64,000 nt of DNA from Flavobacterium daejeonense DSM 17708 (GTDB lineage: Bacteria; Bacteroidota; Bacteroidia; Flavobacteriales; Flavobacteriaceae): the NCBI RefSeq assembly GCF_000425425.1, contig NZ_AUDK01000002.1, positions 248,001-312,000 of the forward strand, in the 5' to 3' direction. Below are positions 17,801 to 26,342 of the stretch, piece by piece (position 1 is the stretch's first letter; each line of letters starts with the position of its first letter). The position numbers were made by a program, and so were the translations under genes. The notes under the pieces are model-generated. The model did not search any database, was not told the origin of the DNA, and saw only the letters and a program-made list of their open reading frames with translations.

Positions 17801-18244
17801 GGTATACAGTATAAAAATTTAGAGTTATCCTGTCTATTTCAAGGCGCAGGAAAAATAAAACAATCTTATGGTGGCGAAGCATCTGTACCTTTCTTTTTAG
17901 GGACAGGACCTGCTTATGTGCATAATTTAGACCGATGGACTCCTGATAATCCTGATGCTAGTGAACCGCGTGTTTTATTAGATGGGGCACAAAATCGTAG
18001 AGGATCTACTTTTTGGCTAAGAGACGCGTCATATTTACGTCTTAAAAATGTAGAAATAGCCTATAATGTACCAGTAAAATTACTTAAACTAAATCTAATT
18101 AATAGCGCTCGTCTTTATGTCAATGCAAATAATGTATTTACAATAACAAAGATTAAAGACTTCGATCCTGAAAACAGCCAAGGTAGGGGTTGGGGATATC
18201 CACAGTTAAGAATTTGGAATATAGGTTTAAACGTTAATTTTTAA
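14855..18244 (+). CDS. SusC/RagA-family TonB-linked outer-membrane transporter with STN domain
   Basis: 1129 residues. Signal region 1-35 (with a long positively charged start), then an STN signalling domain (about 45-100, MNLNNALKELGKSADVKF), a CarboxypepD_reg-like domain (about 140-210, GKITDEQGVSLPGATILVK) and the plug (EEVVVIGYGEQKRSKISGSV; SPIYVIDGIV). The beta-barrel follows, ending in Phe as is usual for outer-membrane insertion. The STN domain fits control by the upstream FecR/ECF pair. It imports an unknown ligand together with SusD, encoded 10 bp downstream. Codon choice looks A/T-richer than in the core genes further right, which may hint at transfer. Confidence 0.95.
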   Translation: MKKTVVKQRLLIRLMKMTLYQFVLALIFSTVATANSLNGQGKLDTKVTISITDMNLNNALKELGKSADVKFSYNSRMVPFDQKVSVKAEGEVLSAVLSRILKPLNITYAVVSNQIVLQKGNALNENQREIEQLKSTSADIIIKGKITDEQGVSLPGATILVKSSGKSTTTDLDGSYSITALDTDVLVISYIGYVSKEISVSGQKIINVSLIEDVSKLEEVVVIGYGEQKRSKISGSVSEISQKEIAKNPTANISNALVGQATGIIARQTTGEPGRDDSDVFIRGVGTTGDASPIYVIDGIVRSARDFSQLNSSEIASFSVLKDAASAAVFGVRGGNGVIMVTTKRGKEGKMQISFSSNFGIQERTREPEFLGSYEYAKLYNEARVNNGDPIVYSDSDLQKFKDGSSPDTHPDVNWMSVLKKTSPIRTSSLSANGGTDKIRYATSISLLDQQGLLDSDDFRRVNFRSNIDADVTNTTKLSFDVSGRDEKINSVAGEEVFRWLVSAKPDLAPIKFSNGGYSSGPAYLTLSDNGYRRKRNQVFQGRIQLEQQLPIDGLSVKGIISYDKTFTDNKNWSFLKIPFYTINKADGTFEESAYGADGASSLYEDHNDYQSITYEAHLNYKKKIGNNDFTGLVLYTQTGEKWNFLSARRKEFKLGIDEMNYGNASTRENGGYSGSSGRQGIVSRVNWTYNEKYTLEASFRADASEQFAPGNRWGYFPSGSFAYVISKEDFLQNVKPINLLKLRGSYGILGNDRLRINNQEQRFLYLQSFNANGNAVFGDADVQQAIAEGRLPSPDVTWETVKKLNIGFDSRLFNNKLSLNFDYFSDKRSDILGQRNLSVPALLGASLPVENLAKVNNRGFEIELGHKNNISDNLSYTINGNFTYTKNKIVFIDEPASDNLLIRRTGNPIGSQQGLIATGLFQSQEEIDNAPHQFNDVLAPGDIRYADINGPDGVPDGVVDRYDETIIGGSFTPEIIYGFNLGIQYKNLELSCLFQGAGKIKQSYGGEASVPFFLGTGPAYVHNLDRWTPDNPDASEPRVLLDGAQNRRGSTFWLRDASYLRLKNVEIAYNVPVKLLKLNLINSARLYVNANNVFTITKIKDFDPENSQGRGWGYPQLRIWNIGLNVNF

Positions 18245-18254
18245 ATTATTTATA

Positions 18255-19910
18255 ATGAACAGAAAAATTAAAAATATAATACAATTTGGATGTACTTTAA
18301 TGTGCATTACAATGTTGTTTAGCTGTAGTAGCGATATATTAGATCAAACACCTAAAGACTCACTTACTGAAGAATTAGTATGGTCGGATCCACAAGGAGC
18401 AATTCAATTTGTTAATGGTATTTATGGAGGAATGCAATCTGGATTTGATCGTAATTATGATGGATGGGCTAAAGGACTTTACCTTTTAGACGGATGTACT
18501 GACGATGGAGATGTAAGTATGGGTTGGACGCATTCTACTGTTCTTCAAAACGCACAATTTACACCTGATAATGTGCCTTGGGGGCAAACTTGGGGTGATT
18601 ATTATGCATTGATTCGTAAAACAAATTTAGCTTTAGAAAATCTAGACCGTCTTCAAGATGAGGTGCTTAGAAACAGACTTAAAGGAGAAGTTCATTTTTT
18701 AAGAGCATTTTGTTATCACGAACTATTAAGGTTATACGGTATCAAGTCTACAGGAGCTGATCCAACTGGGGTACCAATTATAGATAAAGTTCTAACATTG
18801 GATGATGATTTGCAAATTAACAGATCTAGTTATGATGATGTCGTGAATTTTATTATTGGTGATTTAGATAAAGCAGTATCCTTACTTCCATCTAAAGGAA
18901 ATATAGAAGCTGGAAGAGCAACTTCAGGAGCGGCTTATGCATTAAAAAGTAGAGTATTGCTTTATGCAGAACGCTGGGCAGAGGCTGCTGCTGCAGCAAA
19001 ATTAGTTGTAGGATATACACTTTATCCAGATTATAGAAAGTTATTTCTAGTAAAAAACAATGATGAGATTATTTTTGCTAAAAAATTCCAAGGTCCAGAC
19101 AAAACTCATCAAACTAATGCTGGAGGAACTCCTAACGCTGGTTGGGATGTATACAATAGTCCAAATACATTTAAAGGAACTAGTGATGGTGGATGGGGAG
19201 GTAATTTAGTAACCCAAAATTTTGTAGATTCTTATGATATGGCTGATGGAGAATCACAAGCAACATCATCTCTTTTTGACCCTAACAATCCGTACGTGAA
19301 TTTAGACCCTAGATTTGAGGCTACAGTTGTACATAACGGATCTACTTTTAGAGGAAGAGTAATTGAAATGTTTGAAGGAGGAAGAGAAGGTGATCCAGGT
19401 GCTTTTGAGTTTACGAGATATTTTCTACGTAAATTTCATGATGAAACATTGTCTCTTTATTCGCGTTCAAGTGATCAAGATTGGATATTTATAAGATATG
19501 CTGAAGTATTGCTAAACTATGCTGAAGCTCAAAATGAAGCTGTAGGACCAGATGCTTCTGTTTATGATGCGATTAAAGAAATACGTCAAAGAGCAGGAAT
19601 TACCAATCCTGATTTACCAGCAGGATTGAGTAAGAGTGTAATGCGTGAAAAAATTAGAAATGAAAGACGTATAGAATTAGCTTTTGAAGAGCATAGATTC
19701 TTCGATATAAGAAGATGGAAAATTGCTCAAAATTTATTAGATGGAAAGCCTGTCTATGGTATGAAAATAACAAAGAATCTTGATGGAAGTTTTTCATATC
19801 AAAAGCAAATCGTAGAAACACGTAGTTTTCCAGAAAGATTATATGTTTTGCCTATACCTCAAAGTGAAAGAGATAAAAATCCTGCTGCAAAGCAAATTAA
19901 TGGATGGTAG
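18255..19910 (+). CDS. SusD/RagB-family surface glycan- or nutrient-binding lipoprotein
   Basis: 551 residues. A lipoprotein signal ends at LFSC (about 23). The N-terminal SusD-like region and the C-terminal RagB/SusD domain follow. Typical family stretches are LKGEVHFLRAFCYHELLRLYG, FIRYAEVLLNYAEAQNE and RRIELAFEEHRFFDIRRW. The protein caps the SusC barrel on the cell surface and delivers ligand to it. The ligand cannot be inferred, because no glycoside hydrolase lies in the same transcription unit. A strong terminator follows. Confidence 0.95.
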   Translation: MNRKIKNIIQFGCTLMCITMLFSCSSDILDQTPKDSLTEELVWSDPQGAIQFVNGIYGGMQSGFDRNYDGWAKGLYLLDGCTDDGDVSMGWTHSTVLQNAQFTPDNVPWGQTWGDYYALIRKTNLALENLDRLQDEVLRNRLKGEVHFLRAFCYHELLRLYGIKSTGADPTGVPIIDKVLTLDDDLQINRSSYDDVVNFIIGDLDKAVSLLPSKGNIEAGRATSGAAYALKSRVLLYAERWAEAAAAAKLVVGYTLYPDYRKLFLVKNNDEIIFAKKFQGPDKTHQTNAGGTPNAGWDVYNSPNTFKGTSDGGWGGNLVTQNFVDSYDMADGESQATSSLFDPNNPYVNLDPRFEATVVHNGSTFRGRVIEMFEGGREGDPGAFEFTRYFLRKFHDETLSLYSRSSDQDWIFIRYAEVLLNYAEAQNEAVGPDASVYDAIKEIRQRAGITNPDLPAGLSKSVMREKIRNERRIELAFEEHRFFDIRRWKIAQNLLDGKPVYGMKITKNLDGSFSYQKQIVETRSFPERLYVLPIPQSERDKNPAAKQINGW

Positions 19911-19929
19911 TTTTTTAAATAAAAAATAA

Positions 19930-19963
19930 AAAGCTGCGAATATTCTATTCGCAGCTTTTTTTA
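19930..19963 (+). terminator. Rho-independent terminator after susD
   Basis: A 12-bp stem AAGCTGCGAATA/TATTCGCAGCTT with a 3-nt loop is followed by a T-run, 20 bp after the susD stop. It separates susCD from the next gene. Confidence 0.9.
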
Positions 19964-20060
19964 ATATTAACGTCAAATAAAAGGCTTTATATAGCTAAAC
20001 TTGTCATTCGAATTCTAATAAATTAATGTAAATTGACTGTTATTTAATAATATGTAGAGA

Positions 20061-23000
20061 ATGAAAAAAAAAAATACCCTTTTAATCTTAAGTTGTTTTT
20101 TAGTCATTACAGCTTGTAAAAACAAAGAAACTACCTTATTTGTAAGTTTAGATGCAGATCAAACAGGTATCACATTTGTAAATACAATTACAGAAACAGA
20201 ATCATTAAACATAATGCAATACGAATACCTTTACAATGGAGGAGGTGTCGGTGTTGGAGACTTTAATGATGATGGCTTGGTTGATATTTACCTAACTGGG
20301 AATGCTGTTGAAAATAAGCTTTATATTAATAAAGGGGATTTTAAATTTGAAGATATTACTCAATTAGCTGGTGTTGGAGGTAAAAAAGGGTGGAAAACAG
20401 GAACAAGTGTGGCAGATGTTAATGGAGATGGGCTACTTGATATCTATGTTTGTTATTCTGGTTTAGGGACTAAAGAAGATCGTAAAAATCAATTGTTTAT
20501 AAACAAAGGGAATAACAAGGATAATGTACCAACATTTGTTGATGAAGCCGCAGAATATGGTCTGGATGCACCGGGAAGTTTTAGTACTCAGGCCGCCTTT
20601 TTTGATTATGACCTTGATGGAGATTTAGATATGTTTTTATTAAACCATTCTAAAACTTTTTACTCTCCTTTTTACAATAGTACCAAATTAAGAAATTCAA
20701 GACACCCTTATTTTGGAAATTCTTTGTATAAAAATGACAATGGACATTTTATAAATGTTAGTGAAACTGCTGGGATTTATGGAAGTGGTTTAAATTTTGG
20801 ATTGGGGGTTGCAATAAGTGATTTCAATCAAGATGGTCTGCCAGATATTTATGTTACTAATGATTATGATGAACAAGATTTTTTATATCTCAATAAAGGA
20901 GATGGGACTTTTCTAGACGCTACTAAAAAATCATTTGGTCACATTTCAAAATACTCTATGGGTAATGATGCTTCAGACTTGAATAACGATGGTCTTGTTG
21001 ATTTGATTACTTTAGATATGCTGCCAGAGGATAATTTTAGGCAACAATTATTAAAAGGTCCCGATGAATATGATCGATACCAATTAGCGGTTGATAGTAG
21101 TTATCACAAACAGCAAATGCGTAATATGTTGCAATTGAATCAAGGGAATGATGCAGAGGGTGTTCCTGTATTTAGTGAAATTGGGGAATTAGCAGGAATT
21201 TCAAATACAGATTGGAGTTGGTCGTCACTTATCGCTGATTTTGATAGTGATGGTGAAAAAGATATTTTTATCACCAATGGTTATTTACGGGATTATACCA
21301 ATAAAGATTTCATGAAGTATGAAGTCAATGACGCCATGGAGAAAGTAAGAGCAAATGGCGGTGGAGAATTATTTGACAATAATGGTAAGAGAGCTTATTC
21401 AAGTCTTATTTATGATTTAGTAAAAAAGATGCCCTCATCAAAAGTTTCCAATTATATCTACAAAAATAATGGTAATCTTACTTTTGAAAACAAGACCAAT
21501 CAATGGGGTTTGTCGAATCCTAATGTTTCTGCAGGTGCGGTTTATGCTGATTTAGACAATGATGGAGATTTAGATTTAATTGTCAATAATTCGAATGAAG
21601 CCGTTGGAGTCTATAAAAACACAGTAGAGAGTCAAAAAAATAATTTTATCAGAATTAAATTAAAAGGTAAAGGTAAAAATACGAATGGACTGGGAGCAAA
21701 AATTTGGATAACAACCGACTCTTCAACACAATTTATTGAAAATTACACCATTCGTGGATTTCAATCTTCTGTTGATCCTATTCTTTATTTTGGACTGGGA
21801 AAATCAAAAAAAGCAGATTTAAAAATTCAATGGCCAGATGGGAAAATATCTATTAGTAAAAATGTTAAGTTAAATAGTCTTTTAGTATTTGATCAAAACA
21901 AAGTTAAATTTGATATAGAAAAACCAGACACAGTTGAACAAGCTTACTTTAAAGATGTTACAACCTCTTTAGGTCTTGATTTTATCCATCATGAAAATGA
22001 TTATATTGAATTTAAAATAGATCGTCTTACGTTGAAACAAAGCTCAAAATCAGGTTCCAAAATGGCCGTTTCGGATATTAATAACGACGGTATTGATGAT
22101 GTTTTTATAGGAGGGGCTGCCGGACAAAGTGACCAATTGTTTTTATCGAGACCTGATGGAAAATTTTATAAATCAAATAATGAGTGTTTTGAAAAAGATA
22201 AAAATTTTGAGACAACTGGTTCAGTGTTCTTTGATGCTGATGGTGATGGAGATAAAGATATATATGTTGTTAGTGGTGGAAGTGAATTCACATCAGGTGC
22301 GCCTCAATTAATGGATCGACTTTATATCAATACAGGTAAAGGGAATTTTAAACAAGCCCCTCAGGGCGCCTTACCCGAAGCCTATTCTAATGGGAGTTGT
22401 GTTGCAGCAGGAGATTATGATGGCGATGGCGACGAGGATTTGTTTGTAGGCGGGGGGAATGTTTCCGGGAATTATCCATTAAGTACATTAGGGGGGATTT
22501 TAAGAAATGATAGTAATCCTAAAACTGGAGCAGTCAAATTTACTGTTGTAACAAAGGATGTAAACCCTGCTTTAAGACAAGCTGGATTAATTACTGGAGC
22601 AATCTGGGCAGATATTGACAATAATAAATCATTAGATTTAATTTTAATTGGTGAATGGATGCCAATTCGGATTTTCATTAATGAAAAAGGGAAATTAACT
22701 GAAAAAACAAAAGAATTTAATCTCGCAAATACTAATGGAATGTGGCAGAGTATTGAAAAAGCAGACATGGATGGAGATGGAGATTTAGATTTTATTGTTG
22801 GGAATTTAGGATTAAATGTTCCCTTTAAAGTTTCTGAAAAAGAACCGTTAGAAGCTTATGTAGGGGATTTTAGAGGAGATGGCTTTTTAAATACGGTTAT
22901 TAGTACTTATATACAAGGAAAAAGATATCCTATTGCTTCCTTAGATGAAATGCAAGATGCTTTTCCATTCTTGAAAAAGAAATTCTTAACCTATAATAAA

Positions 23001-23474
23001 TATGCATCGGCAACTTTGGATGATGTACTGTCATCAGATCAATTAAAAAAAGCGAATCATTTCAGTGTCAATCAACTCCAAAGTTTGTATTTAGAAAATA
23101 CCGGAAATGGTTTTAAAATTCATCCTTTGCCAATAAATGCACAGTTCTCTGCAGTACAAGGAATAGTTGTACATGATTTTACTGGAGATGGTATTCTTGA
23201 CATTCTTATTTCAGGGAATTATTATCCTTTCAGGGTACAATATGGGCCTTGTGATGCTGCAAAAGGATTGTTGCTGAAAGGAAATGGAAAAGGCAATTTT
23301 ACTCCAATGGACACAAATAAATTAGGCGTTTGGCTTAGTGGTGATGTGAGAGATATGAAAGTATTAAAAGGAGGTAAACACCTTAATATAGTCCTATCAA
23401 AGAATGATGACAAAATGCAAACTATTGAGTTTTTAAACAAAAACAATCCATTAAATAATGGAGTTACAAAATAG
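20061..23474 (+). CDS. FG-GAP/VCBS-repeat lipoprotein with ASPIC/UnbV domain (CRTAC1-like)
   Basis: 1137 residues. The lipobox is VITAC (about 15-19). Many Asp-rich FG-GAP calcium-binding repeats are visible: DFNDDGLVDIYLTGN, DVNGDGLLDIYVC, DYDLDGDLDMFLLN, DFNQDGLPDIYVTND, DLDNDGDLDLIVNN and DADGDGDKDIYVV. An ASPIC/UnbV domain lies near 550-620 (NYTIRGFQSSVDPILYFGLG, IQWPDGK). A second propeller-like half follows, making a two-part repeat architecture. It is likely surface-exposed. Such proteins commonly follow SusCD genes in Bacteroidota, but their role is unresolved. It starts 150 bp after susD, beyond a terminator, and is followed closely by the haloperoxidase-like gene. Confidence 0.88.
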   Translation: MKKKNTLLILSCFLVITACKNKETTLFVSLDADQTGITFVNTITETESLNIMQYEYLYNGGGVGVGDFNDDGLVDIYLTGNAVENKLYINKGDFKFEDITQLAGVGGKKGWKTGTSVADVNGDGLLDIYVCYSGLGTKEDRKNQLFINKGNNKDNVPTFVDEAAEYGLDAPGSFSTQAAFFDYDLDGDLDMFLLNHSKTFYSPFYNSTKLRNSRHPYFGNSLYKNDNGHFINVSETAGIYGSGLNFGLGVAISDFNQDGLPDIYVTNDYDEQDFLYLNKGDGTFLDATKKSFGHISKYSMGNDASDLNNDGLVDLITLDMLPEDNFRQQLLKGPDEYDRYQLAVDSSYHKQQMRNMLQLNQGNDAEGVPVFSEIGELAGISNTDWSWSSLIADFDSDGEKDIFITNGYLRDYTNKDFMKYEVNDAMEKVRANGGGELFDNNGKRAYSSLIYDLVKKMPSSKVSNYIYKNNGNLTFENKTNQWGLSNPNVSAGAVYADLDNDGDLDLIVNNSNEAVGVYKNTVESQKNNFIRIKLKGKGKNTNGLGAKIWITTDSSTQFIENYTIRGFQSSVDPILYFGLGKSKKADLKIQWPDGKISISKNVKLNSLLVFDQNKVKFDIEKPDTVEQAYFKDVTTSLGLDFIHHENDYIEFKIDRLTLKQSSKSGSKMAVSDINNDGIDDVFIGGAAGQSDQLFLSRPDGKFYKSNNECFEKDKNFETTGSVFFDADGDGDKDIYVVSGGSEFTSGAPQLMDRLYINTGKGNFKQAPQGALPEAYSNGSCVAAGDYDGDGDEDLFVGGGNVSGNYPLSTLGGILRNDSNPKTGAVKFTVVTKDVNPALRQAGLITGAIWADIDNNKSLDLILIGEWMPIRIFINEKGKLTEKTKEFNLANTNGMWQSIEKADMDGDGDLDFIVGNLGLNVPFKVSEKEPLEAYVGDFRGDGFLNTVISTYIQGKRYPIASLDEMQDAFPFLKKKFLTYNKYASATLDDVLSSDQLKKANHFSVNQLQSLYLENTGNGFKIHPLPINAQFSAVQGIVVHDFTGDGILDILISGNYYPFRVQYGPCDAAKGLLLKGNGKGNFTPMDTNKLGVWLSGDVRDMKVLKGGKHLNIVLSKNDDKMQTIEFLNKNNPLNNGVTK

Positions 23475-23504
23475 AATATTTTAAATCTTAAACATTTAAA
23501 AAGA

Positions 23505-24854
23505 ATGAAATTTATAAAACATACCGCTCTATTCATTGTAATGATTCTGTTTTTGGGTTGCAAAAAAGAGGATAAATCAATTGTAATTACACCAGATAAT
23601 TATCATAATTCAATGGATCAAATTATTAATGTAATGATTCATGATATTTTTTCGCCACCTGTTGCCAGCAGAATTTTTGCTTATCCTAATGTCGCAGCAT
23701 ATGAAATTATAGCAACCAATAATAAAGACTTTAAATCATTAAGCGGACAATTATCTGGATTGACTCCAATTCCTAATTATGATAAATCCAAAGGCCATTT
23801 GAATGTTCAGTTAGCCGCTTTAGTTGCTTATATTGATGTGAGTAAGGAAATGATTTTTTCTGAAGAACCAATAGTGAAGTATAGAGATAGTTTATATACC
23901 AAGTGGGAAAACACTAATAAAGTCGAATTTAATAATGCTAAAGAATACGGTTTAGAAGTGGCCAGTCATATAAAAAAATGGCTAAGTAAAGATCATTACA
24001 AAGAAACTAGATCAATGCCTAAATATACCATTAGAACCAATGATCCATCAAAGTGGCAACCAACTCCACCTGCCTACATGGACGGAATTGAACCACATTG
24101 GAGTAAAATTAGAACTTTTGTAATCGATTCTGCCAATCAATTTGCTCCTCCTCCACCTCCAAAGTATTCTTTAGATAAAGGCAGTCTTTTTTATAAAGAA
24201 TTAAAAGAAGTATATGATATCGGAAATGATATTGTAAAAAAAGGAGATACCTGTGTTGGAATTAAAACAGCCCGTTTTTGGGATTGTAATCCTTATGTTT
24301 CTGTTACACATGGACACATGATGTATGCAGTGAAAAAAATTACACCTGGAGCTCATTGGATTGGAATTGCTAAAATTGCTTGTAAAAAAGCCAATTATAA
24401 TTTTGACCAAACTGTGTATGCTTATACCAAAACTGCTCTAGCCATAGCAGATGGATTCATCAGTTGTTGGGATGAAAAATACAGAAGTAATGTAGTAAGG
24501 CCAGAAACGCTAATCAATAAATATATCGATCAAAACTGGAAACCATTATTACAAACGCCTCCTTTTCCAGAATACTCAAGTGGTCATAGTGTTGTTTCTG
24601 GTGCAGCTGCAGTAGTCTTGACCGATGTTTTTGGGGATAATTTTCAATTTGATGATGATACCGAAATGCAGTTTGGTATCCCAGTTCGAAGTTTTAATTC
24701 TTTTAATCAAGCTGCAAATGAAGCTGCGATGAGTAGAATGTACGGAGGAATACATTACAGATCTGCTGTTGAAAATGGAATACTGCAAGGAAGAAGTTTA
24801 GGGCATTACATCGTAAGTAAGCTTGAGATGAATCGGGTTAAACGCAAGCTGTGA
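23505..24854 (+). CDS. Vanadium-dependent haloperoxidase/PAP2-superfamily lipoprotein
   Basis: 449 residues. The lipobox is LFLGC (about 16-20). The three vanadate/phosphate-binding motifs are visible in order: KYRSNVVRP (K-x6-RP), PEYSSGHSVVSG (PSGH variant) and SRMYGGIHYRSA (SR-x5-H-x3-[D]), where the final Asp is Ala. The family includes haloperoxidases and phosphatases; the fold cannot distinguish them by eye. It lies 30 bp after the FG-GAP gene on the same strand and is probably co-transcribed, a pairing seen in other Bacteroidota. Confidence 0.85.
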   Translation: MKFIKHTALFIVMILFLGCKKEDKSIVITPDNYHNSMDQIINVMIHDIFSPPVASRIFAYPNVAAYEIIATNNKDFKSLSGQLSGLTPIPNYDKSKGHLNVQLAALVAYIDVSKEMIFSEEPIVKYRDSLYTKWENTNKVEFNNAKEYGLEVASHIKKWLSKDHYKETRSMPKYTIRTNDPSKWQPTPPAYMDGIEPHWSKIRTFVIDSANQFAPPPPPKYSLDKGSLFYKELKEVYDIGNDIVKKGDTCVGIKTARFWDCNPYVSVTHGHMMYAVKKITPGAHWIGIAKIACKKANYNFDQTVYAYTKTALAIADGFISCWDEKYRSNVVRPETLINKYIDQNWKPLLQTPPFPEYSSGHSVVSGAAAVVLTDVFGDNFQFDDDTEMQFGIPVRSFNSFNQAANEAAMSRMYGGIHYRSAVENGILQGRSLGHYIVSKLEMNRVKRKL

Positions 24855-24901
24855 GGTAGAACTGCGAAGCAATTACAATACAAAAAAACTAATGCAAAAA
24901 C

Positions 24902-26104
24902 ATGAAAAAATTATCCTCATTACACACAGTATTCTTTTTTATATTAATCACTTTCCAAGCAGAAAAAATTACGGCTCAAGGTTGTGTGGCTGTTCGCCAA
25001 ATGGGGGGGCAAAATATGAATTCTTCCAATTCTTATAATTTAGACAAAGGGGAGTTTCAAGTAGGAGTAAATTACCGCTATTTTCATTCCTGGAGACATT
25101 TTGTAGGTACAGAAGAACAGTTACACCGCCAAACAACCGGAGGAGGGCATGATGCAAATGGCAAAGAAAGAGGTAATGCGGTGAATATTTATTCCCATGC
25201 TGTCGATTTAAATATTTCTTACGGATTAACAGACCGTATTCAGTTAAACGCTACTTTACCTTATGTAAACAATGAGCGTTCACAAGTACTAAGACAAAAA
25301 ACACCCGTAATCAATACATTACGCTATAGTGTATATGCAAATGGAATTGCTGATGCCCGATTAAGTATCAACTATTGGTTTATTGATCCAATAAAAGCAG
25401 ACAAAGGAAATATAATGTTAGGCTTAGGTGTAAAATTAAATAACGGAAGTCATGACAAAACCGATGATGCACCACAAACTGACGGAACAATTAAGAATGT
25501 AGTTATGGATCAAGCCATTCAACCTGGTGACGGCGGTATTGGAGTTTCAGTAGAATTACAGGCATTCAGAAAATTGACTGGGCGCTTATATGGATTTGTA
25601 AATGGCTATTATTTGTTTAACCCAAGAGAATCGAATGGTACTTTTAAATCAGCACCAAAATCAGGACTGGAAGGGTATGAAATTTACGCAAGCCCTGACC
25701 AATATTTTGGACGTGCAGGATTCATGGCCGCAGTAGACAAAAAAGAAAATTTCATGGTATCACTAGCAGGAAGATTTGAAGGTATTCCAGCGTATGATGC
25801 CTTTGGCGGACAAGTGGCTTATCGTCGTCCTGGAAATGTTATTGCAGTTGAATACGGCTTCTCATATCGATTGGGAAAACATGGCTTTAGTTTATTTATC
25901 CCTTATAATGTGGTAAAAAACCGTATTCAGAGTGCCGCTGATATTGCGAGTCAAAATCTCCAAAATTCAGTAATCACAGATCCAAGCAAATATGTACACG
26001 TTCAGGGTGATGCCGCTTTTGCTGATTACTCTATCAATGTTGGTTATTCCTATAGATTTGGTTTGGCAAAAAAAATGAAGGTCTCAATGAAAATTAAACC
26101 ATAA
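24902..26104 (+). CDS. Predicted outer-membrane beta-barrel protein
   Basis: 400 residues. A signal peptide ends near residue 25 (KITAQG). The rest is made of alternating amphipathic strands rich in Gly and aromatics (GEFQVGVNYRYFHSWRHF, NVGYSYRFG), typical of an outer-membrane barrel of the transporter/phenol-MetA-like type. It contains a His-rich loop (HRQTTGGGHDANGKE). It lies 48 bp after the haloperoxidase-like gene and likely ends that operon. The substrate is unknown. Confidence 0.65.
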   Translation: MKKLSSLHTVFFFILITFQAEKITAQGCVAVRQMGGQNMNSSNSYNLDKGEFQVGVNYRYFHSWRHFVGTEEQLHRQTTGGGHDANGKERGNAVNIYSHAVDLNISYGLTDRIQLNATLPYVNNERSQVLRQKTPVINTLRYSVYANGIADARLSINYWFIDPIKADKGNIMLGLGVKLNNGSHDKTDDAPQTDGTIKNVVMDQAIQPGDGGIGVSVELQAFRKLTGRLYGFVNGYYLFNPRESNGTFKSAPKSGLEGYEIYASPDQYFGRAGFMAAVDKKENFMVSLAGRFEGIPAYDAFGGQVAYRRPGNVIAVEYGFSYRLGKHGFSLFIPYNVVKNRIQSAADIASQNLQNSVITDPSKYVHVQGDAAFADYSINVGYSYRFGLAKKMKVSMKIKP

Positions 26105-26192
26105 AGCAAAATCAATATTAACATGAATGCGGTGTTAGATCAAAATTTGGGTCATGGTAATTAATTTTTAAAAAAGTTTTTTGTTTTATAAA

Positions 26193-26243
26193 GTCTGAAT
26201 TAATAAATGTTTTTTTTACATTTGTTAATTCAGGCTTTTTGTT
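26193..26243 (+). terminator. Terminator between the outer-membrane protein and GH127 genes
   Basis: A long, slightly imperfect stem (AGTCTGAATTAATAAATGT against ACATTTGTTAATTCAGGCT) with a T-rich loop is followed by TTTTTG. It isolates GH127 from the SusCD-side operon. Confidence 0.8.
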
Positions 26244-26342
26244 TTTTTTGATAAGAAGTTAAGATTTAATTATATAACCGGAATTTGAAAAACAGCTAAG
26301 GGAGTATTTGTTTTTTCTTAAAATTAACCTAAACTAAAAATT

